NCBI RefSeq assembly: GCF_010993745.1
Contig: NZ_WOTN01000004.1
Span: forward strand, 682,001-746,000
Source: Fodinicola acaciae
Lineage (GTDB): Bacteria; Actinomycetota; Actinomycetes; Mycobacteriales; HKI-0501
Length of the DNA: 64,000 bases
Reading direction: 5' to 3'
Shown here: in pieces, positions 16,589 to 25,522 of the stretch
Layout: every line of letters starts with the position of its first letter
Numbering within the stretch: position 1 is the first letter of the stretch
Program-made: the position numbers and the translations under genes
Notes under the pieces: generated by a model
Told to the model about the DNA's origin: nothing
Databases searched by the model: none
What the model saw: the letters and a program-made list of their open reading frames with translations, nothing else

Positions 16589-17671
16589 TCAGCGCGGCGC
16601 CGGCAACACCGTGCCGGCCAGCGATTTTTCACCGCTGGCGAGCATTCTGGTGCCGAGGTACATCAGGCCGGCGGCGACCGCCATCAACACCGCGCTGGCG
16701 GCCCACGCGGTCGGATACGAGGTCAGCTGGACCAGCGTTCCGAAACTGAGCGGACCGACGCAGCCGCCGGCGTAGACACCGGCCTGGGTGATCGAGGTGG
16801 CGGCGGCCGGCGCAGACGGATTCAGCCGTACGACGGCGAAGTTCACCACGCCGGGCCAAGCCCAGCCGAGTCCAAAGCCGAAAATCGTGCCGACCACCAG
16901 GGTGATCTGACCGGGCGCGGCCAACAGCGCCAGACCGATCGCGCCGATCGCCAGCATCACCACCACGATGCGCAGGTGACCGGCGGGTTTCCGGTCGGCG
17001 ACCCAGCCGCTGGTCAGCCGGCCGGCGATGCCGAAGACGCTGCCGAGCGCGAGCACCAGTCCGGCCGCCGCCTCGGTGACGCCGTGGTCGACGGCCGAGC
17101 CGACCAGGAAGGTGCCGAGCGCGTTTGCCGTGCCGGCCGCCAGGCACGCGCCGACCGCGACGACAACGAGCGCGGCGAGCTTGGCGTCGCGCTCACCCGC
17201 ACCACCTTTGGCGCGAGCTTTTCCTTTCGGCACGACCAAGAGTGCCGCCAACGCGAGAAGTGCGCAGACACCGAAGGCCCACCGCCAGCCGACCGTCAGG
17301 CCGAGCGCCGGCACCGCGATGCCGGCGATCAGCGTCGAGGTCGGAATGGCCGCCTGTTTCACGCCGTACGACAGGCCCTGCCGCCGCGCCGGCACCGACT
17401 CGGCCAGCGACAGGTTCGAGCCGAGCTGGCCAAAAGCGTTGCCGATGCCGCCGACCACCAGGAAGGCGACGACCACCGCGTACGAATGCGCCAGCAACGC
17501 GATGCCGGCCATGCACGCCGCCGCGAGCACGATGCCGGAGCGCGTGACCGGCGCGGCACCGTAGCGCTCGGCGCACCGGCCGGCCGGCAGCGACGCGACC
17601 GCGCACACGGCGAAGTAGATCGCCACCAGCCCGCCGAGGCCGGCCGGACTGATGTGCAGCTCCCGGATCAT
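16589..17671 (-). CDS. MFS transporter, first membrane helix outside any canonical start
   Basis: The frame from ATG 17671 gives 360 aa with about eleven hydrophobic segments, and the MFS loop motif GRCAERYGAAPV after helix 2. The in-frame sequence just upstream (17672-17755) encodes a perfect missing first helix, AVIATVASVVPVFLLGGLSVF. Yet no ATG, GTG or TTG occurs in frame between 17671 and an upstream TGA; only CTG and ATC codons occur. The real protein may start at a rare codon or the gene may have lost its start. It is probably an exporter or small-solute permease; substrate unknown. Confidence 0.75.
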   Translation of the reverse strand: MIRELHISPAGLGGLVAIYFAVCAVASLPAGRCAERYGAAPVTRSGIVLAAACMAGIALLAHSYAVVVAFLVVGGIGNAFGQLGSNLSLAESVPARRQGLSYGVKQAAIPTSTLIAGIAVPALGLTVGWRWAFGVCALLALAALLVVPKGKARAKGGAGERDAKLAALVVVAVGACLAAGTANALGTFLVGSAVDHGVTEAAAGLVLALGSVFGIAGRLTSGWVADRKPAGHLRIVVVMLAIGAIGLALLAAPGQITLVVGTIFGFGLGWAWPGVVNFAVVRLNPSAPAAATSITQAGVYAGGCVGPLSFGTLVQLTSYPTAWAASAVLMAVAAGLMYLGTRMLASGEKSLAGTVLPAPR

Positions 17672-17864
17672 GAAGACGGACAGGCCACCGAGCAGGAAGA
17701 CCGGTACGACGGAAGCGACGGTCGCGATGACAGCACCGGTGGCCGCGCGGACCGCATGGTTGTTGGCCTTGCTAACGGTGTCGATGCCTTCAAGGTAGGA
17801 CGTTTCATCTCCGGTGCCGCTGTGACATCAGCCTCATCTGGCGTGTCGTGCCAGACTGGGTGAC

Positions 17865-18719
17865 GTGCCTGAGCTGCCTGAGGTGGAGGCGCTCGCCGCG
17901 TACCTGCGCGAGCGTGCGGTCGGCCATGCCGTCGCACGCGTCGACCCGGTGGCGATCAGCGCTCTGAAGACGTACGACCCGCCGGTCACCGCGCTGGCCG
18001 GCCTGACCATGACCGGTGCCGGCCGGCACGGCAAGTTCCTGGACATCGACGTGGACGGCCTGCACCTGGTCGTCCACCTGGCGCGCGCCGGCTGGCTGCA
18101 CTATCGCGAGTCCCTGCCGCCCGCGCCGCCGCGACCGGGAAAGGGGCCGATCGCGCTGCGGCTGCACATCGACGACGGCTCCGGCTTCGACCTGACCGAG
18201 GCCGGCACCAAGAAAGGCCTGTCGGTCTACCTGGTGAAGGATGCCTCGGAGGTGCCCGGTGTCGCGCGGCTCGGGCCTGACGCGCTGTCGGTCACGGTGG
18301 ACGAGCTCGCCGAGATCCTGTCCGGTCAGGGGAGCCGGATCAAGAACGTGCTGACCGAGCAGTCGGTGATCTCCGGCGTCGGCAACGCGTACTCCGACGA
18401 GATCCTGCACCTGGCGAAGCTGTCACCGTTCGCGATCTCGTCGAAGCTGTCGCCGGACGACGTGGCGACCCTGCACTCGGCGATGCGGACGATCCTGACC
18501 GACGCGGTGTCGCGCAGCGTCGGCCAGGGATCGGCGACGCTGAAGGGGGAGAAGCGCTCCGGGCTGCGCGTACACGCGCGCACCGGCATGCCCTGTCCGG
18601 TCTGCGGCGACACGGTCCGCGAGGTGTCGTACGCGGACAAGTCGCTGCAATACTGTCCAACCTGCCAGACCGGCGGCAAACCTTTGGCTGACCGCCGCCT
18701 CTCCCGCCTCCTCAAATAA
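17865..18719 (+). CDS. Fpg/Nei-family DNA glycosylase/AP lyase
   Basis: 284 aa. MPELPEVE supplies the catalytic N-terminal proline and glutamate; GRHGKF carries the conserved lysine; GVGNAYSDEIL (171-181) is the helix-two-turn-helix; C244, C247, C264 and C267 form the zinc finger. It excises oxidised bases and nicks the backbone. In the zinc-finger hairpin the usual phosphate-contacting arginine appears as lysine (YADKSLQYC), so damage specificity may differ from classical MutM. GTG 17865 was chosen because it gives the exact N-terminus. Confidence 0.9.
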   Translation: MPELPEVEALAAYLRERAVGHAVARVDPVAISALKTYDPPVTALAGLTMTGAGRHGKFLDIDVDGLHLVVHLARAGWLHYRESLPPAPPRPGKGPIALRLHIDDGSGFDLTEAGTKKGLSVYLVKDASEVPGVARLGPDALSVTVDELAEILSGQGSRIKNVLTEQSVISGVGNAYSDEILHLAKLSPFAISSKLSPDDVATLHSAMRTILTDAVSRSVGQGSATLKGEKRSGLRVHARTGMPCPVCGDTVREVSYADKSLQYCPTCQTGGKPLADRRLSRLLK

Positions 18720-18754
18720 CCGACGACGCAATCGGATTCCGATTGCGTCGTCGG
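18720..18754. repeat. Perfect 35-bp intergenic palindrome, family B copy 1
   Basis: The arms pair perfectly around a central T at 18737; core CAATCGGATTCCGATTG. It lies immediately after the glycosylase stop, between convergent genes. A second small GC hairpin (CCCCGCGGCGGGG, about 18763-18775) precedes the end of the dehydrogenase gene on the other strand. It likely acts as a terminator. Other copies: 29419, 36447, 44793. Confidence 0.9.
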
Positions 18755-18776
18755 ATAGGAGTCCCCGCGGCGGGGG

Positions 18777-19802
18777 TTAGCGGCCGAGGCGGGCGCCGAG
18801 GTAGTCGACCGGGACGGTCTGCTCGGTTTCGACGGCCTTCATGGCGGCCTCAAGCATCGCGACCACGTCGGCGCCGTGCTTGCCGGTGGACGGGGACGCC
18901 TCGCCGGAGCGTACGCAGCGGAGGAACTGCTCGGCCTCGTTGCGCAGCGGCTCGGTGTCCTCGAGCTCCTGCGGCACCTCGTCGCCATAGCGGTAGGACA
19001 GCTTGAAATCGCCGTACGACTCGGAATACCGCGGCACGTCGACGCCCTTGTCGCAGAGCATGACCTTGAACTCGGCGGCCAGGTCGTCGTAGATCAGCAT
19101 CTTCTTCGACCCGACGAACACCATCTGCCGGATCTTCTTGGCGTCCAGCCACGAAACGTTGAGCTGCGCGACCGCACCGGAGCCAAACTCCAGATTCAGG
19201 AACGCGACGTCGTCCAGGCCCGGCTGCAGGAATGACCGCGCGCGGCCGGACACGGTGGTCGGCCGCTCGTCCAGCACGTGCGCCAGGATCGAGAAGTCGT
19301 GCGGCGCCAGGTCCCACAGCGCGCCGACGTCGTGCCGCACCGGGCCGAGGTTGACGCGCGTGGAGGTGGCGTAGCGGATCTCGCCGAGCTCACCGCCGGC
19401 GACGATCTCGCGGATCTTGCGTACGGCCGGCGTGTAGACGAACGTGTGGCCGACCATCAGCTGGACGCCGGCCTCCTCGGCCAGGCCGACCAGCTCGCGC
19501 GCCTCCGCGGAGTTGGTGGTGATCGGCTTTTCCACCAGCACGTGCTTGCCGGCCTCGATCGCCTGCTTGGCCAGGCCGAAATGCGTACGCGCCGGCGTAC
19601 AGATAACGACCGCGTCCACGCCGGCCGCCAGGACCTCGTCGAGGGTCGCGTACGAGTCGATGTCCGGCCGGTTCTCCTTCAGCCGCTGGCGGCTGTCGTC
19701 GCTGGGGTCGCCGACGATGACGTCGCAGCCCAGGTTGGAGAAGTTGCGCAGAAGGTGGGGTCCCCAGTACCCGTACCCCAGCAGTCCGATCCGCTCCGCC
19801 AT
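18777..19802 (-). CDS. Gfo/Idh/MocA sugar-nucleotide dehydrogenase
   Basis: 341 aa. Rossmann motif GLLGYGYWGPHLLRNF at the N-terminus, VEKPIT (catalytic lysine) and MVGHTFVYTPAVRKIREIV are typical of UDP-GlcNAc(A) 3-dehydrogenases of the WbpB class. APHDFSILAHVL supplies the downstream histidine. ATG 19802 has GGGAGG upstream; the frame extends to 19889 without homology. It is divergent from the glycosyltransferase at 19898 and resembles the dehydrogenase at 25523 (shared WGP-LRN, HTF-VPAVRK, VSWLD blocks). It probably makes a 3-keto sugar for amination in the polysaccharide pathway. Confidence 0.85.
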   Translation of the reverse strand: MAERIGLLGYGYWGPHLLRNFSNLGCDVIVGDPSDDSRQRLKENRPDIDSYATLDEVLAAGVDAVVICTPARTHFGLAKQAIEAGKHVLVEKPITTNSAEARELVGLAEEAGVQLMVGHTFVYTPAVRKIREIVAGGELGEIRYATSTRVNLGPVRHDVGALWDLAPHDFSILAHVLDERPTTVSGRARSFLQPGLDDVAFLNLEFGSGAVAQLNVSWLDAKKIRQMVFVGSKKMLIYDDLAAEFKVMLCDKGVDVPRYSESYGDFKLSYRYGDEVPQELEDTEPLRNEAEQFLRCVRSGEASPSTGKHGADVVAMLEAAMKAVETEQTVPVDYLGARLGR

Positions 19803-19897
19803 TACCGCGGGCCTCCCTCGGAGCAAGTGCCCCATGTCAGTGTCACTGTCGATGTCTCGTGCAGTTCCCTGCTGCGCGGACGTTAGCATCGACGGCC

Positions 19898-21067
19898 ATG
19901 GCCCAAAGTCGTCGCCTGCACGTCGGCATGCTCGCCGTCACAAATTATGAGAGCGATCCACGGGTCCGCCGGCAGGCAGAGGCCCTCGTCGCGCGCGGTG
20001 ACGAGGTCACCGTGCTGGCGCTGAACTCGCCGGACCGTCCACGCTACGAGGTGCTCGACGGCGTGAAGGTCGTGCACTTCAGGACCGAGAAGTTCCGTGG
20101 TTCCGGTGGCGCCGGCTATCTGAAGCTGTACGGCGACTTCGGCCTGCGCGCGGCCGCCTGGATGGCGCGCCATCCGCGCCGGTACGACGTGGTGCAGGCG
20201 CACTCGATGCCGGAGGTCCTGGTGTTCTGTGCCGCGCTGCAGAAGGTCGTCCGGGTGCCGCTGCTGCTGGACGTACACGACATGACCTCGCGGCTGTTCG
20301 AGTCCAAGTTCGGCGAGTCCAAGATCGTCAAGGCGGTGCACGCCAGCGAGACCGCGTCGATGGCCTTCGCCGACGAGGTGATGACCGTCCACGAGCCGTA
20401 CGCGGAGGCCCTGCGCGCGCGTACGAAGCGGCCGGTCAGCAGTGTGCTGAACAGTCCCGACGAGAAGATGTTCACGCCGAGCCGGTGGCGCGAGTGGGAT
20501 CCGGCGAAGGAGATCGTCTTCAGCTACCACGGCACCATCGCGCCGCGGCATGGCCTGGTGGCGTTGGTGGAGGCGCTGCAGATCGTCCGCACCCAGCTGC
20601 CGAAGGCACGCCTGCAGGTACGCGGCGGTGGTGACGGCCTGGCCGCTGTCGAGGCCAGGGTCGACGAGCTCGGCATGCGCGACGTGGTCGACCTGCCGCA
20701 GCGGATGTACGCCGTGCACGACATGCCCGCGCAGATCGACGAGGTGCACATCGGCGTCGCACCCAACCAGCTCGACGTCTGGACCGCCGACACCCTGCCG
20801 ACCAAGATCCTGGAGTACGCGGCGATGGGGGTCCCCTCGATCAGCTTCCGCAACCCGGTGGTGACCAGGTATTTCCCGGAAGACTCGCTGACCTACGTCG
20901 ACCCGGCCAGTCCACGGAACCTGGCCGACGCGATGCTCAAGCTCGCCAGGGACCCGGAGGCGGCGCGCAAGCAGGCCGACCGCGCGACCGAGGTGATGGC
21001 GGAGCTGTCGTGGTCGCACCAGAAGCAGATCTACCTGGACGTCATCGACCGCATGGCCGGTCGATGA
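19898..21067 (+). CDS. GT4-family glycosyltransferase
   Basis: 389 aa with a GT-B fold. N-terminal acceptor half begins HVGMLAVTNYESDPRVRRQAEAL; the donor half contains FSYHGTIAPRHGLVALVEAL and the nucleotide-sugar motif around KILEYAAMGVPSISF (conserved E). It likely adds a sugar to the lipid-linked repeat unit. ATG 19898 lacks a ribosome binding site, but TAGCAT at 19884-19889 fits a -10 box of a leaderless message. Its stop overlaps the flippase start (ATGA). Confidence 0.88.
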   Translation: MAQSRRLHVGMLAVTNYESDPRVRRQAEALVARGDEVTVLALNSPDRPRYEVLDGVKVVHFRTEKFRGSGGAGYLKLYGDFGLRAAAWMARHPRRYDVVQAHSMPEVLVFCAALQKVVRVPLLLDVHDMTSRLFESKFGESKIVKAVHASETASMAFADEVMTVHEPYAEALRARTKRPVSSVLNSPDEKMFTPSRWREWDPAKEIVFSYHGTIAPRHGLVALVEALQIVRTQLPKARLQVRGGGDGLAAVEARVDELGMRDVVDLPQRMYAVHDMPAQIDEVHIGVAPNQLDVWTADTLPTKILEYAAMGVPSISFRNPVVTRYFPEDSLTYVDPASPRNLADAMLKLARDPEAARKQADRATEVMAELSWSHQKQIYLDVIDRMAGR

Positions 21068-22746
21068 CCAGCGCGGTGTCCAAGCCACGGCCGAAGAAGA
21101 CCGAGTCGCGCAAGGTCAAGAAGGCCAGGAAAACCCGAGAGGCCCAACAGGCACGCGACGCCGAGGAGACGCGTCTGGCCGCGCGGAAGGCAGCGGCGGC
21201 GGCCCTGGTGAAACCGGAGGCCGCGCCGGCCGGGGACGAACCCGCCGTCCAGGACGTGGCGGCCGAAGCCGAGCTCGTCGCACCGGTCAGGCCCGGCCGG
21301 GCGATCATCAGCTCCGGGCTGCTGACGATGGTGGCGCTGGCCAGCCTCGGCGTGGTCCGCCTGCTGCACCAGTCGCTGATCAACCACTACTACGGTGACC
21401 AGGCACGATACGGCCAGGTCGCGCTGCTGATCTCGATCGCGACGATCACCAGCCTGGCATTGCCGGCCGGTGTCGCGAGCGCGATGAGCAAGTTCATCCC
21501 CTTCCACCGCGGCAGTGGTTCGGAGCCGGCGGCACGTGCCGTCTACCGGTTCCTGTCCCGCATCGGTCTGGCTGGCTCGCTGTTCTTCGGTGTGGCCGTG
21601 GGCTTTCTCATCCCGTTCTTCAAGCCGGAGATCGGACCTCGTGACGCGATCCTGGTCGGCCTGCTGACGTTCACCTTCAGCACGTACAGCTTCGACAAGG
21701 CCGCGATGTACGGCTTCGACCGCGTCCGGCCGTACACCATGGTCGAGATCTCCACCGGCCTGCTCACGATCGGGATCACGGTCGCGCTGCTGGTGACCAG
21801 ATGGGATGCGTTCCTGCTGCCATTGGTCGTCGGCTACGCACTGTTCAGCCTGGTGTCCCGGTGGTTGTTGCGGCGAGATCTGGCCGGTGAGACCGCGCCG
21901 GCGACCGCGATCAACCGGCGCGAGATCCTCACCTTCGTGGCGCTGGCCTGTGCCGGCACGCTCGCCTCCACCGGCTTTCTGAACGGCACCAACGTCCTCG
22001 CCGACATCTTCGGTGGTGACCCGCAGGCCGTTGGTTACTTCGGTTCGGCGGTGGCCCTGATGGCGCCGATGAACCTGTTGCCGCGCGCTCTCAACCTCGC
22101 GTTGTTCCCGGCAATGGCACACGCGCAGGGTGCTGGCGACACCGACGCCGTACGCAGGCACAGTGACATCTCCACCCGCGCCTTGTTCGTGGTCCTGGCG
22201 CCGGTCTTCGCGGCCGCTATCCCGCTCGCTCAGGTGATCCTGATCGTGTTCGGCAAGAATGCCGAAGCCGGCACCACGGTCCTGCAGATCATGCTCGGCG
22301 CGACCTTCCTATCGGTCGTCCAGGTGGCGTCGGTCAACGCGTTGTCGTCCGGCACGTTGCGACAGGTCCGCATTCCGGTCATCTCCGCCGTCACCGGCGC
22401 GGTGATCGGCGTGGCGCTCTCACCGCTGATGGCGCTTTGGCTCGGAGCGCCGGGGATCGGCATCGCGTATCTCGCTGGCACGACGGTGATCGCCGGGGGA
22501 CCGATTGTGGTCACCTGGCGGCTGCACCGGATGCACTGGACCGGCATGGTGATCAGGTCGTTGAGCGTGGTCGCGCTGGCCGGCGTGGCCGCCGGAGTGA
22601 TCGACGCGATGGGCCTCACAACCGGCTTCACCGGCGTGGCGACCGCGGTCGGCGCGGCCGTTGTGGTATTCGCGATAGCGATCGTCGTTCTGTGGCCTGA
22701 GCTGCGCAAACTCATCGCGGTGGCGCGGCGGCGAGGCAGTTTCTGA
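21064..22746 (+). CDS. Wzx/MurJ-like polysaccharide flippase
   Basis: 560 aa. A cytoplasmic N-terminal extension of about 85 residues, rich in Lys, Arg and Ala (KKTESRKVKKARKTREAQQ), is predicted to be coiled or disordered. Twelve to fourteen membrane segments follow, with the MOP-superfamily look (GVASAMSKFIPFHRG, LPRALNLALFPAMA). It should move lipid-linked oligosaccharide across the membrane. ATG 21064 overlaps the glycosyltransferase stop. The long charged tail is unusual for Wzx and may bind a partner. Confidence 0.85.
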   Translation: MTSAVSKPRPKKTESRKVKKARKTREAQQARDAEETRLAARKAAAAALVKPEAAPAGDEPAVQDVAAEAELVAPVRPGRAIISSGLLTMVALASLGVVRLLHQSLINHYYGDQARYGQVALLISIATITSLALPAGVASAMSKFIPFHRGSGSEPAARAVYRFLSRIGLAGSLFFGVAVGFLIPFFKPEIGPRDAILVGLLTFTFSTYSFDKAAMYGFDRVRPYTMVEISTGLLTIGITVALLVTRWDAFLLPLVVGYALFSLVSRWLLRRDLAGETAPATAINRREILTFVALACAGTLASTGFLNGTNVLADIFGGDPQAVGYFGSAVALMAPMNLLPRALNLALFPAMAHAQGAGDTDAVRRHSDISTRALFVVLAPVFAAAIPLAQVILIVFGKNAEAGTTVLQIMLGATFLSVVQVASVNALSSGTLRQVRIPVISAVTGAVIGVALSPLMALWLGAPGIGIAYLAGTTVIAGGPIVVTWRLHRMHWTGMVIRSLSVVALAGVAAGVIDAMGLTTGFTGVATAVGAAVVVFAIAIVVLWPELRKLIAVARRRGSF

Positions 22747-22871
22747 AGACCGTGAACGGGGTACATCGGGGCACACATCCGCAAGGCTGGCGCGCTCCGG
22801 TGCTAAGCTCGTAGGGTCACGTGCGGCACGCACACGCGTGACACCGGTAGTGCCGATCGAGGAGGCTCGGC

Positions 22872-23624
22872 TTGACCGTTCTATCCCGGGGTGGGCTGGC
22901 TACGGCCGCCCGCGATCAGGCGTCCCCGAAGTCCGGACGCGCTGGCGGGCCCCCGACACCGCTGATCTCCCAGCTCTCCGACGAGCTGGTGAAGCACGGT
23001 CCGCGCGGTCGCTTCCAGCGGATCGCGACCCGTTGCCTGGACATCCTGTTCGCGAGCATCGGCATCCTGCTGGCGTCGCCGTTCATGCTGCTCGCCGCGC
23101 TCTGGGTCGCCGTCGACTCACCTGGTCCGGTGCTGTTCCGGCAGGAGCGCGTCGGCCGCGGCGGGCGCAGCTTCACGATGCTGAAGTTCCGCTCGATGCG
23201 GACCGACGCGGACGAGAACGTGCACAAGGAGTACGTGCAGAAGATCTACACCGAGGGCGCCACCACGGTGGCGGCCAAGCTGCACAACGACGACCGGGTC
23301 ACCAAGTCCGGCAAGCTGCTGCGCAAGACCAGCCTGGACGAGCTGCCGCAGCTGTTCAACATCCTCGGCGGCTCGATGAGCCTGGTCGGCCCCCGTCCGG
23401 TGCTGCCGTACGAGGTCGAGGTGATGGGTCCGGAAAACCTGGACCGGTTCGCCGTCAAGCCCGGTTTGACCGGCCCCTGGCAGGTGCACGGCCGTGGCCG
23501 TACGACATTCTTGGAAATGATGGAGTTCGACGTGCGCTACGCGCGCCAGGCCACGGTCCTCACCGACCTCGGCCTGATCGTGCGTACGCCGGTCGCGGTT
23601 CTGTCCGGCAAAGGCGCGAAGTAG
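22872..23624 (+). CDS. Initiating sugar transferase (bacterial sugar transferase family)
   Basis: 250 aa. One N-terminal membrane segment ([28 protein letters not shown]), then the catalytic core: [26 protein letters not shown] block, [25 protein letters not shown] and the C-terminal [14 protein letters not shown]. Such enzymes (WcaJ/PglC type) transfer a sugar phosphate from a nucleotide sugar to undecaprenyl phosphate, the first committed step. TTG 22872 has GAGGAGG seven bases upstream. The C-terminus ([14 protein letters not shown]) is typical. Confidence 0.92.
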   Translation: MTVLSRGGLATAARDQASPKSGRAGGPPTPLISQLSDELVKHGPRGRFQRIATRCLDILFASIGILLASPFMLLAALWVAVDSPGPVLFRQERVGRGGRSFTMLKFRSMRTDADENVHKEYVQKIYTEGATTVAAKLHNDDRVTKSGKLLRKTSLDELPQLFNILGGSMSLVGPRPVLPYEVEVMGPENLDRFAVKPGLTGPWQVHGRGRTTFLEMMEFDVRYARQATVLTDLGLIVRTPVAVLSGKGAK

Positions 23625-23679
23625 ACCTGGTTGCTGGTCCCCCCACGCGGGTGGCCGCCGCCGGCTCGACACAAGTTAA

Positions 23680-25362
23680 TTGAGACGACGTACGGCGACA
23701 CAACCCGTTTGGAATCCGGCGATAGTGACCTCCTTGACCACTGCTGACCTGGCCCCCACCGCGAAGCCCGCTCCGGCAACCGATCCGAGGCCTCTTTCGC
23801 CGCCGATCTCCCGCGCGCTGAGCACGATCATCCTGGTCCTGCTCGGCGCGTTGTTGGTCGACGTGCTGTTCGAAGGCTGGATCCAGCAGCTGTTCGGGCA
23901 CGCCGGGCCGATCGACCCGAAGACCCTCCAGCCGACCTGGGTCCTGGCCGACTGGCCCAAGGACGTGAAGAGTGCGCTGTTCCTGGCGCTGCTCGCGTTC
24001 ACGCTGCTCAAGGTCGCCATCGACCAGAGCTGGCGGGACTTCCTGACCAAGGCGGAGCTGGCGCTGGCCGCGCTCGGCGTGATCATGGTCGCCTCCGGCC
24101 TGCTCGGCGGGAGCGGACTGACGCTGATCGGCCAGGCGCTGTTCGTCTATTTCCGCGGCGTCATCGTGTTCTTCGCCTGGCGCGCCGTGCGGCCGACGAT
24201 GCGGCAGCTCAAGCCGATCTTCTACGTGGTCGGCGCGATCGCGGTGGTCAACGCGACCATCGCGATCGTCGAGAGCATGCTCGGCTACCCCATCTACAAG
24301 CTGCTCGGCTGGACCGACCTGACCTGGGCCAACATCAACCGCGCGCACGCGCTGCTGAACCACCCCAACCACCTCGGCCACTTCCTGATGGTGATCGAGA
24401 TCGGCCTGATGGCGTGGTTCACCACCAGGGACCGGATCAGCAAGAAGCACTGGTTCCTGTTCGGCCTGCTGGCCTGGGGGATGGCCGCGACCCAGTCGCG
24501 CGAGTCGGCGATCGGCTTCGTACTCGGCATCGCGGTGATCTGGTGGCTGCGCCGCAAGCCGGTCCGGCCGCTGGTCTTCGGCCTGATCGTGGTGGTGCTC
24601 TTCAGCGGCCTGCAGCTGGTCGCGACGCCGAGCAACGTCGGCGTGCTGGCCAAGCGGATCCTCGGCGTGTTCAACGCCTTCCAGACGCCGTCCGGCCAGG
24701 AGACCGAAGGCACCTCCTCGCGAGAGATCCGCGTCCTGTTCTACCAGCAGGGTCTGGGCCTCTACGCGAAGAAACCGGTGCTCGGCTATGGCGTCGGCCA
24801 GTTCGGTGGCACGGTCGCCTACCAGGCCAACCCGAAGTGGTACGAGAAGTTCAACTTCCGGCTGCACGGCGCCAAACCCGACCAGGTCGACTCGTTCTGG
24901 CTGCACCTGCTGGTGGAGACCGGCGCGCTCGGCTTCCTTGCCTATCTCATCTGGCTGTTCTTCCTGGTGGCACCGATGGTCCGGTCGCGGACCCGAGGGC
25001 CGGACGTGTCGCCGTTCGTGCTGTGGGGTCCGCCGGTCGTGGTGGCCGCGATTCTCTCGGCGTTCCTGTCGCCGCTGCTGGAGGACCAGCTCTTCCCGGT
25101 GTTGCTGTTCACCGTGCTCGGCCTCGGCTGGTCCACGCTGCGCCGCGGCGACAGCGCCGACGCGATCCCGGCGACCCTGCTGGCCGGTCCGGCGCATCCG
25201 GTCACCGCGCTGCACAGGCCCGCGGTGCTGCCGGCGGGTGTCTCCGACGACCACCTCACGTTCACCTGGCGCAGGAAACCGACCGAAAAGGCTGGTCAGG
25301 ACACGGATGACAGGTCAGCACCAGGCGGCGCCGAGCCGGCCGGTGAGCATCGCGGTGGGTGA
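23680..25362 (+). CDS. O-antigen ligase/Wzy-like polymerase membrane protein
   Basis: Up to 560 aa. About ten to twelve hydrophobic segments; the Wzy_C/WaaL-type loop is visible as RAHALLNHPNHLGHFL and SSREIRVLFYQQGLGLYAKKPVLGYGVGQFG, followed by a periplasmic-type DSFWLHLLVETGALGF. It probably polymerises repeat units or ligates the glycan. The start is uncertain: TTG 23680 or GTG 23725 (start of VTSLTTADLAP); neither has a strong ribosome site. The last about 70 residues are hydrophilic and low-complexity. Confidence 0.85.
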   Translation: MRRRTATQPVWNPAIVTSLTTADLAPTAKPAPATDPRPLSPPISRALSTIILVLLGALLVDVLFEGWIQQLFGHAGPIDPKTLQPTWVLADWPKDVKSALFLALLAFTLLKVAIDQSWRDFLTKAELALAALGVIMVASGLLGGSGLTLIGQALFVYFRGVIVFFAWRAVRPTMRQLKPIFYVVGAIAVVNATIAIVESMLGYPIYKLLGWTDLTWANINRAHALLNHPNHLGHFLMVIEIGLMAWFTTRDRISKKHWFLFGLLAWGMAATQSRESAIGFVLGIAVIWWLRRKPVRPLVFGLIVVVLFSGLQLVATPSNVGVLAKRILGVFNAFQTPSGQETEGTSSREIRVLFYQQGLGLYAKKPVLGYGVGQFGGTVAYQANPKWYEKFNFRLHGAKPDQVDSFWLHLLVETGALGFLAYLIWLFFLVAPMVRSRTRGPDVSPFVLWGPPVVVAAILSAFLSPLLEDQLFPVLLFTVLGLGWSTLRRGDSADAIPATLLAGPAHPVTALHRPAVLPAGVSDDHLTFTWRRKPTEKAGQDTDDRSAPGGAEPAGEHRGG

Positions 25363-25522
25363 CTGGCCGCACATCCGGCGGTAGCGGATTTCGGTTCGGC
25401 GGCGGGTCGCTGGCACACTGGGCCGCTGAGCGTACGCACGCGGCCGGGCCGCGGCGCGTACGCGGGGAACGACCTCGAGAGGCGCAATGAGGCGTCTCAC
25501 CCGAAGGGAGGCTCACAGACCT

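Noticed and set aside
23560..25254. A 564-codon minus-strand frame across the polymerase gene
   Set aside because: Low-complexity HRDQE-rich shadow of a membrane protein gene; no ribosome site or motif.
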